A stretch of 46,304 nt of DNA from positions 1 through 46,304 of the forward strand of contig NZ_WKJJ01000036.1 of NCBI RefSeq assembly GCF_009674485.1, read 5' to 3'. The notes below the pieces were generated by a model, which made no database searches, had not been told where the DNA came from, and saw only the letters and a program-made list of their open reading frames with translations. Position numbers and translations under genes: made by a program. Of this stretch, positions 34,507-42,994 are shown one piece after another. Source of the stretch: Pseudoduganella rivuli. GTDB taxonomy: Bacteria > Pseudomonadota > Gammaproteobacteria > Burkholderiales > Burkholderiaceae_D. Within the stretch, counting starts at the first letter, position 1; the number at the start of each line of letters is the position of its first letter.

Positions 34507-35634
34507 TTACTGCACAGGCAAAGCTATCGATTGCGTAGCCACAGTATCGGCCGCTGGCGGTTGAGGCTGGGCCAGTTGTAACAGCTGGGCTTGACGCTCG
34601 GCCTGGCTCAGGTTTTTCATGCGCTGCACTGCAGCATAGAAGCGCGGGAACGATTTTTCCTGCGCCAGCAGGGCACGGAACCCGGGCAGGAAATCATTAT
34701 AGGTTGCAACAGAGGCAAGGTGGGCATTGTTTAAATGTTCCGCGAAATACCTGTCGTAACCCGCATACCCGCCCCACGCGCCATTGCGCAGCGCTTGGTA
34801 TTCCGCCTTCAGCGACGCGAAGATGCGCGCCTTTTCTTCACGTTTTTTCTTGTCGCTGACCTTGCGTGCGTAATTGTCGGCCAGCATCTGGCGGTGCTTG
34901 ACCAGCAGTTCCAGGAAGTCCTGGCGCCGCGCGTTGTAGCGCAAGTAGCCTTCGCGCATGGCTTCATTGCCATACATTTCCAGCCACTTGTGCACACCCG
35001 CTTCTTCCACGGCCGATGCAAAGGCTTCATTGAAGCGGGAATCGCCTTCCGCGTACACAACCTGGTGCGCCAGTTCATGGAACACCATGCGCGCCAGTTC
35101 CACGTCCGAATAATTGATGAAGGAAGACAGCAGCGGATCGCTGAACCAGCCCAAGGTGGAATATGCGGGCACGCCGCCGACCTGCACGTCATTGCCTTCC
35201 TTGCGCAATTCGTCGGCGTAGCCTTCCGCATCCTCCTTGCTGTAATAGCCGCGGTAGCTGACGCAGCCTGCAATCGGGAAACACCACTGGATGGGCCGCA
35301 GCGACAATTCCGGCGTGGCCACCACGTTCCACAGCACGTAGGGACGCTTCAGCGACGCGTAATTCTTGTAGCTGGCATTGTCCGGCAAGCCCAGTTCCTT
35401 GACGGCAAAGCGGCGGATCAGCAGCGCCTTTTCCAGACGCGCCTTGAGTTTGGGATCGGTGGTGGGATCGCCCAGCCAGTCTTCAATCGGCCGGGCGTCG
35501 GACCAGAGCGCGTACTGGCCCTGGGCCGCCTGGAAGTAATACTTGAACTGTGCACAACCCACGAGCATCAATGCGCACGCGCCCGCCGCCAGCCAGAATC
35601 TGACGCGCCTTAATTGACGGGCAATATTGCGCAT
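34507..35634 (-). CDS. Predicted aminopeptidase lipoprotein (COG4324-like)
   Basis: A 375-aa lipoprotein: the N-terminal helix ends in a lipobox LMLVGC with C27 as the lipidated residue. A zinc-metalloprotease HExxH motif is present as FHELAHQ (H186, E187, H190), with FNEAFAS (E203) following as the likely third ligand. Other conserved parts are RPIQWCFPIAGCVSYRGYY and VGGVPAYSTLGWFSDPLLSSF, both typical of the predicted aminopeptidase family. Substrate unknown. Two cysteines (C118, C124) may form a disulfide. Confidence 0.87.
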   Translation of the reverse strand: MRNIARQLRRVRFWLAAGACALMLVGCAQFKYYFQAAQGQYALWSDARPIEDWLGDPTTDPKLKARLEKALLIRRFAVKELGLPDNASYKNYASLKRPYVLWNVVATPELSLRPIQWCFPIAGCVSYRGYYSKEDAEGYADELRKEGNDVQVGGVPAYSTLGWFSDPLLSSFINYSDVELARMVFHELAHQVVYAEGDSRFNEAFASAVEEAGVHKWLEMYGNEAMREGYLRYNARRQDFLELLVKHRQMLADNYARKVSDKKKREEKARIFASLKAEYQALRNGAWGGYAGYDRYFAEHLNNAHLASVATYNDFLPGFRALLAQEKSFPRFYAAVQRMKNLSQAERQAQLLQLAQPQPPAADTVATQSIALPVQ

Positions 35635-35643
35635 TTCTCACCT

Positions 35644-37722
35644 TCAGGAAACTTTCTCTACCTGAACCAGTGTATCGTAAAAAGTCGGCGCACGGCCCAT
35701 GTCAGTCAGGCGCTGGCTGGTGACTTCATTGGCGTTCTTGCCATCTCCGGCCAGCTTTTTCCACCAGATCGACAGCCCCACCACTAGGCCGGCACGGGCT
35801 TTGTCCGTTACCCGGGCCTTGCACGCGAAACTGCCCCGATCGTTGTATATACGCACCATGTCACCGTGTTCGATCGCTCGTGCTGCGGCGTCTGTTGGAT
35901 GAATGTCCAGATGCGGCTCTCCCTCCGTCGCGCGCAGGCTGGACACATTGACAAAGGACGAGTTCAGGAAGTTGCGCGCCGGTGGTGAAATCATGGCAAG
36001 TGGGTAGCGTTTTGCCAGTTCCGGATTGCTGGCGGCCGACTCGTACGGTGCGATATACGTGGGCAGCGGATCGAGGCCATCGGCCTGCATCGCGGCCGAA
36101 TAAAACTCGCATTTGCCCGATGGCGTGGGGAAGCCACCCAGCGCAAACGGCGCGGCCGGCATGTTCAGCTTTTGCCAGCCATTGCGCTTCAGCGATTCCC
36201 AGTCGAAGTGGATGGCGCGCGCGTCCTGCGCATTGAACGCCTGGGCCGCCAGTTCATCGTCGGACTCGTGGAAGCACGGATCATCCATGCCCATGCGCGC
36301 GGCCAGCAGGCGGAAGATTTCCGTATTCGGCTTGGCTTCGCCCATCGGCGCGATGGCAGCGTTATTGGCCATCATGTACAGGTGGCCATACGACGTGTGC
36401 GTGTCGACATGTTCCAGCTGCGTGGTGGCGGGCAGCACGATGTCCGCGTAATCGGCGGTATCGGTCTGGAAGTGTTCCAGCACCACGGTGAACAAGTCTT
36501 CGCGGGCAAAGCCCTGCGCGACTTTCGGGGACTCCGGCGCCACGGCGACAGGGTTGCTGTTGTAGACGATCACCGCTTCCACCTGCGGCCCGAATTCGGG
36601 CGACGATGGTTTTAACAAGTCGTCACCAATGGTGGACATATTGATGGTGCGCGGCGTACGGCCCGCCAGCAAGTCCGGGCGCTGCAGCTTCGCTTTATTG
36701 GTGGGGAAGGAACCGGACGACGACAGTTGCACGCCGCCTGCCGGATGGCGCCACGCGCCCACCAGCGCCGGCAGGCACGCGATGTTACGGACCGACATGC
36801 CGCCGCCTTTGACGCGCTGCACGCCGTAATTGACGCGGATGGCGACCGGTTCGCCCGCTTTCGCCATGCCGCCATACAGGCGCGCCAGTTGCACCACTTC
36901 GTCTTCCATGATGCCGCAGGTTTCGGCCGTGCGCGCCGGCGTCCATTCCGCCGCGCGTTGTTTCAATTCTTCGTAACCGATGGTGTAATCGGCAATGTAC
37001 TCGTGGTCCAGCAAATCTTCGGCAATCAGCACGTGCATCAGGCCCAGCGCCAGCGCCGCATCGGTGCCCGGCAGCGGTGCGATGTGCTGGTGGCATTTTT
37101 CCGCCGTCAGCGAACGGTACGGGTCAATCGCGATCAGCTTGGCGCCGTTGCGCTTGGCTGCCTGGGCGCGAGTCCAGAAGTGCAGGTTCGACGCGATGGG
37201 ATTGCCGCCCCAGATGATGATCAGTTTGGCATCCTGGAATTGTTCCAGGTCCGTGCCGATCGACGCCCCCACCGTGTAGCGGTAGCCGGTGGCGCCGGCG
37301 GTCGCGCAAATGGTGCGGTCCAGCAGCGATGCGCCCAGCTGGTGGAAGAAACGCTGCGCCATCGATTCGCCCTGCACCAGGCCCATGGTGCCGGCATAGC
37401 TGTACGGCAGGATGGCTTCCGGCGCGCGCGCGGCAATCGGCTTGAGTTTGGCGGCAATGGTGTCGAGCGCTTCATCCCAGCTGATGCGTTCGAACTTGCC
37501 TTCGCCCTTTTTGCCGACGCGGCGCAGCGGGTACAGCAAGCGGTCCGGGTGATAGGTGCGCTCCGCATAGCGGGCAACCTTGGTGCACAGCACACCGGCA
37601 GTCGGTGGGTGATCGGGATCGCCTTTCACTTCGGTTGCGACGCCGTTTTCGACGGTAACGATCAGCGCGCAAGTATCGGGACAATCGTGCGGGCAGGCAG
37701 CACGGACATGGGTGGTGGTCAT
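35644..37722 (-). CDS. Molybdopterin-dependent oxidoreductase (DMSO reductase superfamily, 4Fe-4S)
   Basis: A 692-aa cytoplasmic-type enzyme. An N-terminal 4Fe-4S site has C10, C14, C18 and C46 (CPHDCPDTC.. then GVLCTK). The MGD-binding domains follow (WGGNPIASNLHFWTRAQAAK, VIVYNSNPVAVAPE, VLEHFQTDTADYADIVLPATTQLEHVD), with a C-terminal molydopterin dinucleotide-binding domain (MISPPARNFLNSSFVN...RVTDKARAGLVVG). No Tat signal is visible. The residue binding molybdenum is not obvious; RTICATAGATG is the candidate region. It resembles formate dehydrogenase-like and BisC-like members; substrate unknown. AGGGAA supports the start at 37722. No dedicated electron-transfer or maturation gene is next to it. 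Confidence 0.85.
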   Translation of the reverse strand: MTTTHVRAACPHDCPDTCALIVTVENGVATEVKGDPDHPPTAGVLCTKVARYAERTYHPDRLLYPLRRVGKKGEGKFERISWDEALDTIAAKLKPIAARAPEAILPYSYAGTMGLVQGESMAQRFFHQLGASLLDRTICATAGATGYRYTVGASIGTDLEQFQDAKLIIIWGGNPIASNLHFWTRAQAAKRNGAKLIAIDPYRSLTAEKCHQHIAPLPGTDAALALGLMHVLIAEDLLDHEYIADYTIGYEELKQRAAEWTPARTAETCGIMEDEVVQLARLYGGMAKAGEPVAIRVNYGVQRVKGGGMSVRNIACLPALVGAWRHPAGGVQLSSSGSFPTNKAKLQRPDLLAGRTPRTINMSTIGDDLLKPSSPEFGPQVEAVIVYNSNPVAVAPESPKVAQGFAREDLFTVVLEHFQTDTADYADIVLPATTQLEHVDTHTSYGHLYMMANNAAIAPMGEAKPNTEIFRLLAARMGMDDPCFHESDDELAAQAFNAQDARAIHFDWESLKRNGWQKLNMPAAPFALGGFPTPSGKCEFYSAAMQADGLDPLPTYIAPYESAASNPELAKRYPLAMISPPARNFLNSSFVNVSSLRATEGEPHLDIHPTDAAARAIEHGDMVRIYNDRGSFACKARVTDKARAGLVVGLSIWWKKLAGDGKNANEVTSQRLTDMGRAPTFYDTLVQVEKVS

Positions 37723-37849
37723 GGAATTCCCTGGAAATACTGACTTGAAACCGCCATCGTAAACCATTTCGGCAGTGCTCTCAGGCTGCCCTTCCGCGCC
37801 CGGCGCGGCTACAATGCAAGGATAGCAATTGGCATCGCGGAGACAACGC

Positions 37850-39046
37850 ATGAAACTCGTAGAACCTATCATTGCATTTCAATCCGAACTGCAACAAATC
37901 CGGCGCGATATCCACGCGCATCCCGAACTTTGCTACGAAGAGCAGCGCACGTCCGACGTGGTGGCGGACAAGCTGGCGGAATGGGGTATTCCCGTCATCC
38001 GCGGCATGGGGACCACCGGTGTGGTCGGCATCATCAAGAACGGCACATCCGGCCGCGCCATCGGCCTGCGCGCCGATATGGATGCGCTGCCGATGCAGGA
38101 AATCAATACCTTCCCCCATGCGTCGCGCCATCCGGGCAAGATGCACGCGTGCGGCCATGATGGCCACACCGCCATGCTGCTGGGCGCGGCGCGTTACCTG
38201 GCGCAGCACCGCCATTTCGACGGCACCGTGTACCTGGTCTTCCAGCCGGCCGAAGAAGGCGGCGCCGGCGCACGCGCCATGATCGACGATGGCTTGTTCG
38301 AGCGCTGCCCGATGGAAGCGATTTACGGCATGCACAACTGGCCGGGCGAAGCCACCGGTACGCTGAGCGTGACGGAAGGCCCGATGATGGCGTCCAGTAA
38401 CGAATTCCACGTGACGGTACGGGGCAAGGGCGCCCACGCGGCGCAACCGCACAACGGCATCGATCCCGTCATGGTGGCCGTGCAAATTGCACAAGCTTGG
38501 CAAACCATCATCACCCGTAACAAGAGCCCGCTGGATACAGCCGTGCTGTCGATCACGCAAATCCACGCCGGCAGTGCGACCAATGTGATTCCCGACGACG
38601 CGAAGCTGGTGGGCACGGTGCGCACCTTCACGACGCCGGTGCTGGATTTGATCGAGAACCGCATGCGTGCGCTGGCCGAAGGCATTGCGGCAGGCTTTGG
38701 CGCGGAAGTGGACTTCACGTTCCGCCGCAATTACCCGCCGCTGATCAACCATGCGAAAGAAACCCGCTTTGCGGTGGAGGTCATGAAATCGCTGGTGGGC
38801 GAAGAGCGCGTCAACGACAAGGTCGAACCCACGATGGGCGCGGAGGATTTCGCGTTCTTCCTGCAGGAAAAGCCGGGCTGCTATATCTTTATCGGCAATG
38901 GCGACGGCGATCACCGCGACGGCGGCCACGGGCTGGGGCCATGCGTGCTGCATAACGGCAGCTATGACTTCAATGACGACCTGCTGCCGATCGGCGCGAG
39001 TTTCTGGGTCAAGCTGGTGGAGGCGGCATTGCCGAAGGCGGGATAA
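37850..39046 (+). CDS. M20-family amidohydrolase (hippurate/N-acyl amino acid hydrolase-like)
   Basis: A 398-aa metal-dependent amidohydrolase. The M20D metal site is present: C101 and H103 (HACGHDGH), E135-E136 (QPAEEGGAG), H162 (GMHNWPG), and a late histidine in GPCVLHNGSYDFNDD. The lid domain lies at about 190-300 (EFHVTVRGKGAHAAQPHNGIDP). Such enzymes release amino acids from N-acyl conjugates or peptides. The start at 37850 has GGAGA upstream. Divergent from the molybdoenzyme gene; a TACAAT -10-like element is at 37810. Confidence 0.92.
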   Translation: MKLVEPIIAFQSELQQIRRDIHAHPELCYEEQRTSDVVADKLAEWGIPVIRGMGTTGVVGIIKNGTSGRAIGLRADMDALPMQEINTFPHASRHPGKMHACGHDGHTAMLLGAARYLAQHRHFDGTVYLVFQPAEEGGAGARAMIDDGLFERCPMEAIYGMHNWPGEATGTLSVTEGPMMASSNEFHVTVRGKGAHAAQPHNGIDPVMVAVQIAQAWQTIITRNKSPLDTAVLSITQIHAGSATNVIPDDAKLVGTVRTFTTPVLDLIENRMRALAEGIAAGFGAEVDFTFRRNYPPLINHAKETRFAVEVMKSLVGEERVNDKVEPTMGAEDFAFFLQEKPGCYIFIGNGDGDHRDGGHGLGPCVLHNGSYDFNDDLLPIGASFWVKLVEAALPKAG

Positions 39047-39082
39047 GCGCCACCAACGCAAACCGCCATTGCCCGCACACTG

Positions 39083-39973
39083 TTACGGCAACTGGTCCAC
39101 CCCGTTCCCCACGCGATGCCCGGTATTCAACTGCTCCAGCGCCAGCAGGGCCGCCGAGTGGTCCGCATGCGGGAACACCTTCTCGATCGATTCATAGCGC
39201 TGCGTCACCAGGTCCGTGACCGGCAATTCCACACCCGCATCGGCCGCCGCCGCCAGGATATTGTGCTGGTCTTTCAACTGGGTCTTCACCTGCCCGCCCG
39301 GCATGAAATTCCGCTCCAGCATGCGCAAGCCATGCACTTCCAGCACGCGGCTTTCCGCGAAGCCGCCGCGGATCGCATCGCGCACGGCGGCCGGGTCGGC
39401 GCCCGCCGCCTGCGCCAGCAACAGCGCTTCGGCCACGATATTGATGGTGCCACCCACGATCAGCTGGTTGCACAGTTTAGACACTTGTCCCGCCCCGGCA
39501 GGGCCCACACGCGTGGCGCGGCCCATGGCGGCAAACACCGGTTGCGCCTGCACGTAATCGGCTTCGCTGCCACCCGCCATGATCGCCAGCGTTCCCGCCT
39601 GCGCGCCGCCCACGCCACCCGACACCGGGGCATCGATAAAGCGGCAACCCGCCGCGGTCAGGCTCCGGCTGAACGCCTGGGCTTCCGACTGGCGTGTGGA
39701 ACTCATGTCGATCCACAGCGCATTGTTCCGCAACGACGGCAGCGCCGCATCGATCACCATCCCCACCACCGGGCCGGCCTCCAGCATGGAAATCACGATA
39801 TCGGCCGACGACACGGCATCGCCCAGGTCCGCCACCGGCATCGCGCCAAACTCGGCCAACGGCTCCGCTTTACTGGCCGTACGGTTCCAGACGGTGACAG
39901 CGTAGCCCGCGTTGAGCAGGCGCCGCACCATGGGTTCCCCCATCAAACCGATGCCGAGAAAAGTGATTTGCAT
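39083..39973 (-). CDS. 3-hydroxyisobutyrate dehydrogenase-like NAD(P)-dependent oxidoreductase
   Basis: A 296-aa beta-hydroxyacid dehydrogenase. The nucleotide-binding motif is FLGIGLMGEPMVRRLL (5-20), the substrate motif FIDAPVSGGVGGAQAGTLAIMAGG (about 115-138), and the catalytic lysine lies in GQVSKLCNQL. It could reduce or oxidise tartronate semialdehyde, 3-hydroxyisobutyrate or related hydroxyacids. The start at 39973 has GGAG upstream. Convergent with the M20 gene and divergent from the PagL-like gene. Confidence 0.9.
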   Translation of the reverse strand: MQITFLGIGLMGEPMVRRLLNAGYAVTVWNRTASKAEPLAEFGAMPVADLGDAVSSADIVISMLEAGPVVGMVIDAALPSLRNNALWIDMSSTRQSEAQAFSRSLTAAGCRFIDAPVSGGVGGAQAGTLAIMAGGSEADYVQAQPVFAAMGRATRVGPAGAGQVSKLCNQLIVGGTINIVAEALLLAQAAGADPAAVRDAIRGGFAESRVLEVHGLRMLERNFMPGGQVKTQLKDQHNILAAAADAGVELPVTDLVTQRYESIEKVFPHADHSAALLALEQLNTGHRVGNGVDQLP

Positions 39974-40099
39974 AAGGAGCTCCAAGCAAAATTGAAAACG
40001 ATACAATCATCTTAGCGCCTCCCGCTCGATTTTGTGAATGTCGCTACAATGGTGGAATGCTATATAACTCGAGATATGGCATCGACTAAGAAAGAGCCT

Positions 40100-40642
40100 A
40101 TGCACACATTCAAACTTATCGCGATTGCAAGCGCTATGCTTGCGATGCAATCAGCCCAGGCGGCGCCTGGCATTGATACTGTTTATACGGAATTCGGCGG
40201 CGGATCCAAGGTCCGCATGCTCCGCGCGGGCGCGACGTCCGACTGGGATCAGCGCTGGTTCCAGTCCAATGGCACCAGCGTCCGGGCCTACTGGGACGTC
40301 AGCGCCGGCGCATGGCGCGGCAGCCAGGCGCGCAATGTTCCGGGCGCACACCAGAACCTGATGGACGTCGGCCTGACGCCCGTGTTCCGCTTCCAGCGCG
40401 ACGACGGCCAGGGGTTTTATGCGGAGGCCGGTATCGGCGCCCACCTGCTGTCCAAAAAATATGACAACAACGACGACAAGCTGTCGACCGCGTTCCAGTT
40501 CGGCGACCATATCGGCGTTGGCTACGTGTTCGATAAAAACTGGGAAGTGGCCTTGAAGTACCAGCATTTTTCCAATGGCGGCATCAAGAAGCCGAACAGC
40601 GGCGTGGACTTCGGCGTGGTGAAGCTGTCGTACCGTTTCTAA
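40100..40642 (+). CDS. PagL-like lipid A 3-O-deacylase (acyloxyacyl hydrolase)
   Basis: A 180-aa outer-membrane beta-barrel enzyme. The signal peptide is residues 1-22 (cleavage near QAAPG). PagL motifs are EAGIGAHLLSKK, FQFGDHIGVGYVF and KYQHFSNGGIKKPNSGVDF, and the C-terminal residue is Phe as for barrel proteins. H156 and S158 match the catalytic His-Ser of PagL. At the position 14 residues after the histidine, where Pseudomonas PagL has its catalytic Glu, this protein has Asp (D170). PagL removes a 3-O-acyl chain from lipid A and softens LPS. I take the ATG at 40100; upstream ATGs at 40034 and 40076 would add residues before the signal peptide. Confidence 0.88.
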   Translation: MHTFKLIAIASAMLAMQSAQAAPGIDTVYTEFGGGSKVRMLRAGATSDWDQRWFQSNGTSVRAYWDVSAGAWRGSQARNVPGAHQNLMDVGLTPVFRFQRDDGQGFYAEAGIGAHLLSKKYDNNDDKLSTAFQFGDHIGVGYVFDKNWEVALKYQHFSNGGIKKPNSGVDFGVVKLSYRF

Positions 40643-40659
40643 GCTGCAGCCAATAAAAA

Positions 40660-40691
40660 AAACCTCCGCAAGCGCAAGCCTGCGGAGGTTT
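40660..40691. terminator. Bidirectional rho-independent terminator
   Basis: AAACCTCCGCA and TGCGGAGGTTT (40660-40670 with 40681-40691) form an 11-bp stem, flanked by an A run before and T run after. It lies between the convergent PagL-like and M4 protease genes. Confidence 0.92.
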
Positions 40692-40709
40692 TTACTTTAC
40701 TGATGCCGC

Positions 40710-42437
40710 TTATTCGGCGATGTCGGCGCCCACGTTAATGGCGGCGTAAGCGCGGGTTGCGGCCTTGGCTTCCCTGCTGCCCACGCCATACAGTTCCTGC
40801 GCTGCGGCGATCACTGCCGCGCGTGCGTCAGCATAGGTCGATCCGGACGTCAGCTTGGTGGTGTTGGCCTTGAACCAGATGCGGTATGCCTTGTCGATCC
40901 CGATACCGGTCATGTTCTTCGGCGACTGGGTCAGGTACTTCGAGTAGTAGTCGCTGGTGGTGGTGGCGTTGGAGCCCATTGCCAGGAAGTAGAACATGCG
41001 GTTGTTCGGGCCGCTGGAGTAGTGTGGGTCCAGGCGCTTCAGCGAAGTGGTCCAGGCGTCCAGCGACGAACCATCCTTGCTTGGCTTGTACATCCAGCGC
41101 AGCGGCGTGCCGGTCTTCGAAATCTCCTTGCCCATCATCCAGTCATTGCCTGCATTGACGACGGCGCCAGTGCCACCGTTGCGGGCATACGCTTCCACTG
41201 CTTCACCGTTGATGTCGGACGCCGATTCATTCAAGCCGCCCGATTCACCGCGGTAGGTCAGGTTGGACGTCGCAGCCGTCACGCCGTGGCCCATTTCGTG
41301 GCCGATCACGTCGATCGAGCCCAGGCTGTAGAAGCTGCTGCCGTCGCCAATGTACATGCACTTGCAGGTGTCGGTGTAGAAGGCGTTGTCGTAAGCAGTG
41401 CCCACGTGTACGGCGATGTAGGTCGCGGTGTTGTTACCGTCCAGCGACTTCCAGCCCAGCACGTTGTTCATCGTGTCGTAGGTGTTCTGCAGGCCCCACA
41501 GTGCATTCACCGCAGCGGTCTGGCCGTTGGCGTTGGTGGTGCTGCCGCCATTGATGTAGTTCTGGCCATCGCCCCACACGTTGGTGCTGTTGGTATAGAT
41601 TACGCCCGGGGTAGGATTGGAGGTCGAAGCGTGGTTGGCGTTGGTGATCGCCATGCCGCCGAATTGGCCGCCGCTGCCGCGGGTGGAATCGAGCATCTGG
41701 TAGGTGGTGCCGACCAGCGTGGTCTGGATTGGCACGTCACCATTGTACTGGCTGTGGCCGGTACCGACCACGCTCTGCACCATGTTCCACTGGTCCATCA
41801 GGCTGCCATCCTTGGCGTTCACGATGGTATTGTGGAAGACGGCTTCCTGGCCCTTGCTCATGCGGGTTTTTACCAAGTAGGCCAGTTGATAGCTGTCCAC
41901 CACGTCTTTCACGTCCAGCGCGTTCAGGTCGGCTTCAGCCTTGTTCTCGGCGCCGGCAACACGCACCGTCTTCATCACCGGGAAGATGATCAGTTCAGCC
42001 GATGGCGGGTCGATGTGCGACGCGGCAGTCGGCAGGCTCTTGATCGCTTTGGCGATCGCATCGGCGCCGGACAGGGTTGGTTTCACATCGAAGCGCTTGG
42101 CGGACAGGCTGCCACGACGGTCGGTCGCGGCTTCGCTGACGATGGAGCCGTTCTTGTCAGTCACGACCACGGATTCGGATTCAAAGATACGCACACCTTT
42201 GTAGGTGTGGTGCATGCGGCTGATGGCCTGGCCATTGGCGCCAGGGTGCTGGTTGCCGAAGGCGTAGCCGTGGTCGGTATCCAGGCCATGCTTGCCACGT
42301 TCGCCGTTCAGCGTGCTGACCAGGCGGTCCTGGTCTTGCTTGGAAAACGATACTGGCGAGCCCATCATGGGCGCTGCGAATGCGGTGCTTGCGATCGAAA
42401 CAATTGCGGCTGCAATCAGGGTCTTGCGAATTGCCAT
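40710..42437 (-). CDS. Secreted M4 (thermolysin-like) metalloprotease, paralogue 1
   Basis: A 575-aa secreted zinc protease. Signal peptide 1-21 (STAFA-A), then an FTP/PepSY-type propeptide (about 30-220; FSKQDQDRLVSTLNGERGKHGLD and MHHTYKGVRIFESESVVV), then the M4 catalytic domain. The catalytic motif is HEMGH (H380, E381, H384), the third zinc ligand E404 is in GGLNESASD, and the substrate-stabilising histidine region is DPHYSSGPNNRMFYFL. A cysteine pair (TCKC, 358 and 360) precedes the active site and recurs in the second paralogue. Start at 42437 with CGGAGAG upstream. Divergent from the riboswitch-controlled operon across a 557-base gap. Confidence 0.95.
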   Translation of the reverse strand: MAIRKTLIAAAIVSIASTAFAAPMMGSPVSFSKQDQDRLVSTLNGERGKHGLDTDHGYAFGNQHPGANGQAISRMHHTYKGVRIFESESVVVTDKNGSIVSEAATDRRGSLSAKRFDVKPTLSGADAIAKAIKSLPTAASHIDPPSAELIIFPVMKTVRVAGAENKAEADLNALDVKDVVDSYQLAYLVKTRMSKGQEAVFHNTIVNAKDGSLMDQWNMVQSVVGTGHSQYNGDVPIQTTLVGTTYQMLDSTRGSGGQFGGMAITNANHASTSNPTPGVIYTNSTNVWGDGQNYINGGSTTNANGQTAAVNALWGLQNTYDTMNNVLGWKSLDGNNTATYIAVHVGTAYDNAFYTDTCKCMYIGDGSSFYSLGSIDVIGHEMGHGVTAATSNLTYRGESGGLNESASDINGEAVEAYARNGGTGAVVNAGNDWMMGKEISKTGTPLRWMYKPSKDGSSLDAWTTSLKRLDPHYSSGPNNRMFYFLAMGSNATTTSDYYSKYLTQSPKNMTGIGIDKAYRIWFKANTTKLTSGSTYADARAAVIAAAQELYGVGSREAKAATRAYAAINVGADIAE

Positions 42438-42629
42438 AATCTCTCCGTTGTTGGTCTGGGTAGCGGCTGCTCCCTCGTGACCGCAACGTTACCGAAGCAC
42501 GACAGGCCAGATCAAAAAATTCTGGAAATGCGACGAAAAGTGTGCACTTGTCTAAATTTGTAATTTTTTGTCGAACGCGCCATGCTTTTTTTGTAATCGA
42601 TACGGATACAACGCAGAACTTGCGCACAA

Positions 42630-42659
42630 TTGAATCATTTGCATGGGCTGGGCTATTCT
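42630..42659 (+). promoter_or_regulatory. Sigma70 promoter of the riboswitch operon
   Basis: TTGAAT (42630-42635) and TATTCT (42654-42659) are spaced by 18 bases. Initiation near 42666 would place the glycine aptamers about 20 bases into the transcript. This is the only good plus-strand promoter I see in 42438-42690. The rest of that stretch is AT-rich and must hold the divergent promoter for the M4 gene. Confidence 0.6.
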
Positions 42660-42688
42660 GAATTAAGCAACGGGCGCAAGGCCGGTTG

Positions 42689-42875
42689 CAGCGTAGTCGG
42701 GAGAGCCCGGTCCACCAAAGCCGGCGCCGAAGGAGCAACCGCCCCGGAAACTCTCAGGCCCATGAACCGATTATGCTGACCACACTCTGAAGAGCCGCCT
42801 GGCCGCATGGCCCGGCGCACCGAAGGAGCAAGCGGCGCTACCGCCCGTGAATCTCTCAGGTCCGGAACAGAGGGG
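42689..42875 (+). ncRNA. Tandem glycine riboswitch (two aptamers)
   Basis: Two aptamers follow in tandem. Aptamer 1 has a 12-bp P1 stem (CAGCGTAGTCGG 42689-42700 with CCGATTATGCTG 42767-42778, two G-U pairs), the conserved GAGAG after P1 (42701-42705), GCCGAAGGAGCAA (42726-42738) and AAACTCTCAGGC (42748-42759). Aptamer 2 has P1 CTCTG (42785-42789) with CAGAG (42868-42872), GAAGAGCC after P1, CACCGAAGGAGCAAGCGG and GAATCTCTCAGGTCC. A 6-base linker joins them. All of these are the invariant elements of the glycine class (Rfam RF00504 type). It is unusual that the next gene encodes a secreted protein in a protease operon rather than gcvT, glyA or a glycine transporter. Confidence 0.95.
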
Positions 42876-42938
42876 GCATCCGCTGTGCGTACATCCTGTG
42901 CGCATGGCCCTCCATTCAACACACGTATCAGCAGCCTG

Positions 42939-42985
42939 TTTTCAGCGCCGCATTTGCGGTGTGGGCTTCGTACACCCTGAAAGGA
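42939..42985 (+). promoter_or_regulatory. Candidate translational expression platform (Shine-Dalgarno-hiding stem)
   Basis: TTTTCAG (42939-42945) can pair with CTGAAAG (42977-42983), and GGTGT (42958-42962) with ACACC (42972-42976), the two helices stacking end to end on the 3' side. The second strand covers the start of the AAAGGA ribosome site (42980-42985) of the gene at 42995. A competing short hairpin CCGC-ATTT-GCGG (42948-42959) would break the GGTGT helix. I see no intrinsic terminator between the aptamers and the gene, so control is more likely translational. Direction of the glycine effect cannot be read from this. Confidence 0.45.
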
Positions 42986-42994
42986 AATACACTC

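Noticed and set aside
42438..42994. A hidden gene in the 557-base gap before the riboswitch operon
   Set aside because: The gap is accounted for by divergent promoters, the tandem riboswitch and its leader; no frame with a ribosome site or plausible composition was seen.
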